Shown in pieces: positions 43,844 to 48,488 of a stretch of 48,488 nt of DNA (within the stretch, counting starts at the first letter, position 1; each line of letters begins with the position of its first letter). Origin of the DNA: Phormidesmis priestleyi BC1401 (GTDB lineage: Bacteria > Cyanobacteriota > Cyanobacteriia > Leptolyngbyales > Leptolyngbyaceae). The notes below the pieces were generated by a model. That model ran no database searches and had not been told where the DNA came from. It worked only from the letters and a program-made list of their open reading frames with translations. The stretch spans positions 1-48,488 of the forward strand of contig NZ_LXYR01000039.1 in the NCBI RefSeq assembly GCF_001650195.1. The letters run 5' to 3'. Made by a program: the position numbers and the translations under genes.

Positions 43844-43984
43844 ATAACATGGGTTGTTGCTACATAACCACAAGTCTTCTATTCACGTTAAATCCTTACT
43901 CTTCGATCGAGACTCTCCATTCCCTAAACTAACTATTCATTTGAATGGATTAACAATTCCTAACCCCTGATCAGAATGTTAGTA

Positions 43985-44227
43985 TCAACGGCGTTCATGC
44001 AGCATTTCTCGCGTGAATCGAGGAGCGTTGAGTGGAATCGGATTTTGCTGCATTCGCTCAACTAGCGATTTGAGAAACTGTTGTTTAGTTTCTACATCAG
44101 GAATCGGCGACGACACGACTTGAGGAGATTGAATCAACAACTCGACCTCAGTTCCTTCGGGCAATTCAAAATCTGTTTGAAGGATGAATGCACCATTACG
44201 AGAAATTGCTTTCAGCGCTTGAGGCAT
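43985..44227 (-). CDS. Small antitoxin-like protein (AbrB/DUF104-type opening)
   Basis: 80 residues. MPQALKAISRNGAFILQ and LPEGTEVELLI resemble the opening beta-strands of AbrB- or DUF104-type antitoxins, followed by a helical tail (FLKSLVERMQQNPIPLNAPR, FTREMLHERR) that could wrap a toxin. GGAG is 8 bases before the ATG. No PIN or other toxin gene follows; downstream is a 141-base gap and then convergent exoD. A perfect 7-bp palindrome 21 bases upstream may be its operator. An orphan antitoxin or small regulator. Confidence 0.6.
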   Translation of the reverse strand: MPQALKAISRNGAFILQTDFELPEGTEVELLIQSPQVVSSPIPDVETKQQFLKSLVERMQQNPIPLNAPRFTREMLHERR

Positions 44228-44248
44228 TGAGGAACTCCAGGCTAATTG

Positions 44249-44266
44249 CTATGCTCTCAAGCATAG
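44249..44266. promoter_or_regulatory. Palindrome upstream of the antitoxin-like gene
   Basis: CTATGCT-CTCA-AGCATAG, perfect 7-base arms with a 4-base centre, 21 bases upstream of the antitoxin-like start. Position and symmetry fit an autoregulatory operator. It could also be a weak hairpin at the end of the mscS transcript. Confidence 0.4.
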
Positions 44267-44329
44267 TCGATCGCTTCATAACCCAACTCAAAACATTGCC
44301 ATCCTTACTCTTGGTGGCTTGTGACATTT

Positions 44330-46066
44330 TCACCTCCGAGACTTCCCGCTCCCTAAATTATTCACCTGCTCTGAGGGGTGACTGCCACTATCAAAGGCTC
44401 GATCGTCTGCCGTGCCTCTGAGCGAAAATGACTGTTGAGGAATCCCGATCGCGATGCCTTGCTCATCCATTGCTAGCTTTAAACGTCGTCGAAACTCTCG
44501 CCCCACGTTCCATTGCTGCAACGGTTGTGTCTTAATCCAGACGCGAATGGTCACACCCGCATTGTTTAAGTCATCGACTCCGAGCACTTCTGGAGGCTCG
44601 ATAATTTTTGCCTGCCAATCGGGGGCTTGATCTATTTCGTGCCCAACTTGTTTGATCAGGTGAATTGCCTGATCGAGGTTAGCATCATAGGAAACGACGA
44701 TCGCCAGATCTACCCGTGACCAATCTTTAGAGAGATTTTCTACGATCGCGATCGAGCTATTGGGAATCGTAATTAATCGTCCCTCAGCGTTTCGCAGTTG
44801 AGTGATTCGCAAATTCATGTTTTCAACTAATCCAGACACGGTGCCAACCTGAATCACATCACCAACCGCATATTGATCTTCTAAGAGAATGAGAAATCCG
44901 TTAATCACATCTTTAATCAGGTTTTGAGATGCGAGAGAAATGCCTAAACCAATGATTCCAGCACCTGCTAATAATGGAACCACTTCAATTCCTGTAACCG
45001 AAAGTATCGCGATAATAGCAATACTAATAAACATGAGAGCCGATAGACTTTTAACTACGCCGGAAAATGTAGAAACTCGTAAAGCAATTCTTTGTGACGC
45101 TTGAGGGCTAATAAACTCTCCATCACTCAAGGCACTAAAGACGCGATCGATTGCCACATCAGTGAGACGAATGACTAGATAAGTGACGATCGTAATGCCC
45201 AAGATTTTGGGCGGAGTCGAGAAGACAATCGGTTGCAGCCAGCGCGTATAGGGAAATAACCCCAAAATAATCAGAGTGCCGACTCCCCAGATTCCGACTT
45301 GGGTGAGTTGCAAGAGCCTCCTTTGTGCCTCTCTTAGGTTGCGCTGTTGACGCTTGACCATTTGCTGCTGGACGATTTGGCTGGTGGCAACTTTAGCCGA
45401 CTCTGCGGTATTGGGTGACACAATGGGATCGGCTGGAATCTCTGCTTGAGTTTGCTTTTGCTGACGAGTTAACCGACGCTGCCACTGAGAGAGAATCCAA
45501 CTTGTCAAGAATATGCCAAATAAAATCGCGACCGCTTGCACTCCCTGACGCACCAGGAAGTCGGATTGCCGTTCTTGTTTCGCTTCAACCAAAGCATTGC
45601 GAATGGTTGGCGTGAGTTCTTTTGCATAGCTGCTAGGTTGTTGCCCTTGTAACTGAGCGTCTAAAGTCGTGACCGTCATTAAATATTGATCGTTAACAGA
45701 GATGACAGGCAGATTACTGGCTGAATCGATCGCCGTTGTCACTTGCAATTGATCAGGGTCAAAACTACGATCGACAAGACGATTTAGGTTGGTCTCAATG
45801 TTTTGCACGCGAGACGCGATCGGTGTGCTGCCCTGTGGGCTGCGAGTTGCAGGAGCGGCGATCGTAAACAATGTCCGCCCGTCTAGTTTGACATCTCCTC
45901 TCGCAAGCTCGGTATTAGCGGCGATTTGGGGAGCCGTCAATTGAGGCAACGTCAACTGAGGAAGGCTAGGAGTGCTTGGAGATTGGGCAGATGAAATGAA
46001 TGGACACAACAACACGATCGCTAATCCAAAAATTATGCCGATCGCAACCGTTTTTTGTCGAATCAC
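44330..46066 (-). CDS. MscS-family mechanosensitive ion channel
   Basis: 578 residues. Signal peptide (IIFGLAIVLLCPFISS), a periplasmic part (about 30-170), then membrane helices and the MscS core. GAGIIGLGISLASQNLIKD is the pore-lining helix, followed by DQYAVGDVIQVGTVSGLVE and a cytosolic C-terminal domain (IPNSSIAIVENLSKDWS). It releases solutes under hypo-osmotic shock. GTG 46066 has AGGAGG 5 bases upstream. Larger than E. coli MscS because of the periplasmic N-terminal domain. Sits beside tRNA-Ser. Confidence 0.92.
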   Translation of the reverse strand: MIRQKTVAIGIIFGLAIVLLCPFISSAQSPSTPSLPQLTLPQLTAPQIAANTELARGDVKLDGRTLFTIAAPATRSPQGSTPIASRVQNIETNLNRLVDRSFDPDQLQVTTAIDSASNLPVISVNDQYLMTVTTLDAQLQGQQPSSYAKELTPTIRNALVEAKQERQSDFLVRQGVQAVAILFGIFLTSWILSQWQRRLTRQQKQTQAEIPADPIVSPNTAESAKVATSQIVQQQMVKRQQRNLREAQRRLLQLTQVGIWGVGTLIILGLFPYTRWLQPIVFSTPPKILGITIVTYLVIRLTDVAIDRVFSALSDGEFISPQASQRIALRVSTFSGVVKSLSALMFISIAIIAILSVTGIEVVPLLAGAGIIGLGISLASQNLIKDVINGFLILLEDQYAVGDVIQVGTVSGLVENMNLRITQLRNAEGRLITIPNSSIAIVENLSKDWSRVDLAIVVSYDANLDQAIHLIKQVGHEIDQAPDWQAKIIEPPEVLGVDDLNNAGVTIRVWIKTQPLQQWNVGREFRRRLKLAMDEQGIAIGIPQQSFSLRGTADDRAFDSGSHPSEQVNNLGSGKSRR

Positions 46067-46226
46067 ACCTGCCTCCTAATCACATCCAGCAAATCAACCT
46101 TTAACAGGCTAGCGAATAGTCATCTTGATTCATTTACCTACATAATATTTAGACATGACAAACCACTGCGATTCTTTCCTAAAACTTGATTCTCCTGCTT
46201 TAGAATCGTAGCCTTGTCTAATTCAA

Positions 46227-46311
46227 CGGAGAGGGGGGGATTCGAACCCCCGTTGAGTTGCCCCAAAGCGCATTTCGAGTGCGCCGCATTCAACCGCTCT
46301 GCCACCTCTCC
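46227..46311 (-). tRNA. trnS-CGA: tRNA-Ser (anticodon CGA)
   Basis: 85 bases without CCA. On the minus strand the acceptor stem GGAGAGG pairs with CCTCTCC. The D-arm is TGGCAGAGCGGTTGAATGCG, and the anticodon stem GCGCA/TGCGC encloses CTCGAAA with CGA. A long variable arm of the serine type and the T-loop GTTCGAATC follow. CGA reads codon UCG. No CCA is encoded. Confidence 0.96.
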
Positions 46312-46356
46312 AAGAGAGCCTGATGGTCAATCATCACTCTTTGGTCATTAATCATA

Positions 46357-47881
46357 CTATATCGGCAAAGCATCTTTCTCATCTGATCCTGAAGTCTTTT
46401 CAAATTTTGTCTGCGGAGTCCAGCGCATTGCCCCATCGCGCCCTAGAGAATAGAACTGAACTCCACGTTTCTCAAGTTGAGCCACGGTTTCAGGATCGAC
46501 TTGATTGGAGTAAGCGATCGCCACGTTTGGCTTGAGTCGATCGAGCATCTCGGACTGAATGGCTTTGCCTGACCACCACAGCACCTGATTGTTTTGCAAC
46601 GCTGGATTTGAGAGCAATTCTGTCTGCTGCTTTTTAGGAACATCCTTTAGCCAGAGCCAATTTTGTTCGCCGATTTGAAACTGCACCATTTCAGGTTTGC
46701 TGTTCACCAGTGCCACTGAGGTCGAGTGCATCTTCATGATTTGCCCGATCGAAAACGGTAAATAACGCCCTTGATGAGTCTGAACAGTTTGCGCGATCGT
46801 GGCATTTTCAGCCGTATTTAAATTCGCCAACTGATAAAAAGATTTGGTAGGAATCTGATCGAGTAGGGCAGACCACCCTGCGTTTGTCGTTTCGTTTGAG
46901 AGAGTTGCGATCGCCCAATCGAGCTGATTCACGCCCTCTTTTTGCAGAAACGGCAAGACGGTTGAACTCGCCGTTGATTCATCACCACTATTCACTAATG
47001 CAATTCGTCCATGATCTTGAATGACTAAAATGGGATCTCGTAGCGTTGCCAGCAAGGTGATTTGCAGCGAATTTGCTTTAACGTATCCCGCAGGAATAAA
47101 GACTAACGCGACAGCAGCTAGTCCGATCGCCCACGAATAAGGTTGCAGTTTGGGTCGCAGCCAAGGCAGACAAATCAGTCCGTAGAGAATGATCATGAGG
47201 AATGCAGAAATCGTGCCAACGGCGATCGAGTTTCCGGGTAGTTTGTAAAAGAAATCAATAATCGCCAACATTGCATAAGTTGGATAGTGCAGCAACCAGG
47301 CTGAGGCGCTGCCTGCGATCGGAGAAATCAACGCTAGAAAAGCGCTAATCACTCCGCCAATGCTAATGATAGAAATTAAGGGAGTCACTATTACATTGAC
47401 TGGAATGCTGTAAGGAGAAAGCACTCCAAATGAATATAACTGAAGCGGCAATGTCCAAATATAAGCTGCGATCGGAACTGCAATCATAGACGTAAAAACG
47501 CTAGGCAGCCAGTCCAGTGACTTGACTAAGGACGGTGATGTGACTTGCAGTCCCAGTGTGGCTAGAAAACTTAGCTGAAATCCTAAATCCCAAATCCACA
47601 TCGGATTAAAGATCAGCAAGATGATTGCAGCGAGTAATAGTCCTCCTAACGGCTTAACGCTGCGTTTGTTTGCAAGTCCGATTAGCAATCCAAAGCCCAT
47701 GATCACGGCTCTTAAAACAGATGGCTCCAGTCCCGTTAATCCTAAAAATATGAGAAGGGCTGTCACTCCGGCGATCACTTGAACTGTGGTTGAGAACCGA
47801 TTTAATAACGCTAGGACAACACTTAAAATCAGCGATACTTGAAATCCTGATGCGGCTAGAGCGTGGGACAATCCAACTCTT
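46357..47881 (-). pseudogene. comEC: comEC 3' fragment, 5' part cut off by an IS200/IS605 element
   Basis: The remaining frame encodes about 508 residues of a ComEC/Rec2 DNA-uptake channel: RVGLSHALAASGFQVSLIL (the start of the Competence domain), about ten membrane helices, and a degenerate metallo-beta-lactamase-like C-terminal domain (about 300-508: HGRIALVNSGDESTASS, QLDWAIATLSNE) in which I see no HxHxDH metal motif. Coding homology starts exactly where the element ends (about 47881); the upstream Met residues belong to the element. The N-terminal OB region lies beyond the element, outside the window or lost. DNA uptake by this gene should be abolished unless another copy exists. Confidence 0.88.
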
Positions 47882-48000
47882 TTGATACTCCCCATGCCTA
47901 AAGGCGAGGGGATTCTTGAAGAGTCCACAAGCGAACCTTCAAAGGCGTTAACAAAGCGCCCCTACTGACTCCCTCAAGGCATAGCCCTAAAGTTGTCGCT
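47882..48000 (-). ncRNA. Candidate omega RNA scaffold at the right end
   Basis: In studied TnpB systems the omega RNA is transcribed with the 3' part of tnpB and its terminal sequence, and the guide is the first bases beyond the right end. Here that scaffold would overlap the tnpB 3' end and include the hairpin at 47890-47911. The guide would be the adjoining comEC sequence AGAGTTGGATTGTCCC. The extent is a guess. Confidence 0.4.
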
Positions 48001-48488
48001 ACTTTTCGCAAGATGTTTGCCGCACCGTTGCAATCAGCATTGATGTACTGATTGTTTTGAGTGCGGTACAAGCCACGTTTAACTCGTCTGCCTGACTCCT
48101 TCCACCCTTCGGGTTTCTCACCGATTTTAGGCAGGAAATCATCATCCACAAACGAAGCCTTAGACGTATAGCTTTCTTCCGTCTCAACGAATCGAATCCC
48201 GTGCTGTTCGCACAGTTGCGAGACTCTCTCTTTGAGTCTGCCCGTGGGAATCTGGACAAACTTCTGATTGGTTTTAGCACCCATATTGGCACCGTCTTTC
48301 TGCCCTCGATTCCAGCCAAACACGACGGTGCCGATTCTGTTCTCAAGACAATGATTGATCACCTTTCTAGCCGCTTTATTGACCGCATCCCTAACCTGAC
48401 GATTGCGTTTCTCAGTGATGGCAGCTAATCGCTTAGACCAAAAACCTTGAGGCTGATTCTCTTTGAGGGTGGCAACTTGCTTGTTATT
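47898..48488 (-). CDS. tnpB: TnpB RNA-guided nuclease, partial (5' end outside window)
   Basis: Open from the window edge to TAG at 47898-47900, 196 residues, no frameshift. A GTG at 48362 is in frame, but homology continues upstream (ITEKRNRQVRDAVNKAARKV), so it is internal. RuvC-II Glu is in FVETEESYTSKAS and RuvC-III Asp in YINADCNGAANILRKV, so this part of the active site is intact. The usual CxxC...CxxC zinc ribbon between them is replaced by GRRVKRGLYRTQNN, as in a common cyanobacterial subgroup. TnpB cuts DNA guided by an omega RNA from the element's right end, favouring retention of the element. Confidence 0.9.
   Translation of the reverse strand, partial: NNKQVATLKENQPQGFWSKRLAAITEKRNRQVRDAVNKAARKVINHCLENRIGTVVFGWNRGQKDGANMGAKTNQKFVQIPTGRLKERVSQLCEQHGIRFVETEESYTSKASFVDDDFLPKIGEKPEGWKESGRRVKRGLYRTQNNQYINADCNGAANILRKVATTLGLCLEGVSRGALLTPLKVRLWTLQESPRL

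Larger units (their letters stand above)
47882..48488 (-). mobile_element. IS200/IS605-family element, right-end portion
   Basis: The element contains tnpB on the minus strand and ends just beyond it with AATCCCCTCGCC, TTTA, GGCATGGGG, AGTATCAA, a layout typical of cyanobacterial IS200/IS605 right ends: a subterminal hairpin (47890-47911) a few bases from the tip. The left end and any tnpA lie outside the window. No target duplication is expected for this family. It is inserted in comEC. Confidence 0.85.

Overview
The window looks like chromosomal DNA of a filamentous beta-cyanobacterium, possibly Leptolyngbya-like. HIP1-type GCGATCGC octamers are everywhere. It carries a complete beta-carboxysome locus (ccmK2-K1-L-M-N-O) and two complete CO2-uptake NDH-1 operons (ndhF3-ndhD3-cupA and ndhF4-ndhD4-cupB). 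Species cannot be fixed from sequence reading alone.

Layout. (1) 0.5-3.4 kb: a defence-type module of a DUF262 protein and a HEPN nuclease (translationally overlapped), convergent with a 5-methylcytosine DNA methyltransferase whose motif VI catalytic Glu reads as Lys. (2) 3.5-15.8 kb: housekeeping and accessory genes: argH, a NarL-type response regulator, a PMT-family glycosyltransferase, an LRAT-fold protein, an HNH nuclease pair, a HIT protein, recR (apparently with an ACG start), an L,D-transpeptidase, a Thr/Pro/Ser-rich secreted protein, a DUF427 protein, a GPH sugar transporter and a phosphoribosyltransferase. (3) 16.0-33.8 kb: a carbon-concentrating superlocus. The two CO2-uptake operons lie in tandem on the minus strand; divergently on the plus strand run ccmK2, ccmK1, ccmL, ccmM, ccmN, a dead XRE antitoxin gene, ccmO, an unrecognised three-repeat protein and a pentapeptide-repeat protein. 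(4) 33.8-39.6 kb: a CadD-like transporter, rpiA, a TPR protein, a FecR-domain/outer-membrane-barrel pair (the FecR gene has a 3' frameshift), a small HMA-like protein without cysteines, and a PNPOx-fold protein. (5) 39.7-43.1 kb: a c-di-AMP (ydaO/yuaA) riboswitch leading a nitrate/bicarbonate/sulfonate-type ABC transporter. (6) 43.2-48.5 kb: exoD, an orphan antitoxin-like gene, mscS, tRNA-Ser(CGA), and a comEC gene cut by an IS200/IS605-family element whose tnpB runs off the window.

How the parts fit. The NDH-1MS and NDH-1MS' modules hydrate CO2 to bicarbonate at the thylakoid. The ccm products build the carboxysome shell (CcmK, CcmL, CcmO) and interior scaffold (CcmM, CcmN), and CcmM keeps all residues expected of an active gamma-carbonic anhydrase. 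rpiA feeds ribose-5-phosphate/ribulose-5-phosphate interconversion in the Calvin cycle. The riboswitch-led ABC transporter sits 6 kb downstream and belongs to a family that includes the CmpABCD bicarbonate importer. That makes it a candidate link between c-di-AMP and inorganic-carbon or nitrogen import. This link is inference.

Most promising for follow-up: the DUF262/HEPN/methyltransferase trio with its E-to-K change, the riboswitch-controlled transporter, the three-repeat plus pentapeptide pair behind ccmO, the recR start, the FecR frameshift, and the TnpB element inside comEC.
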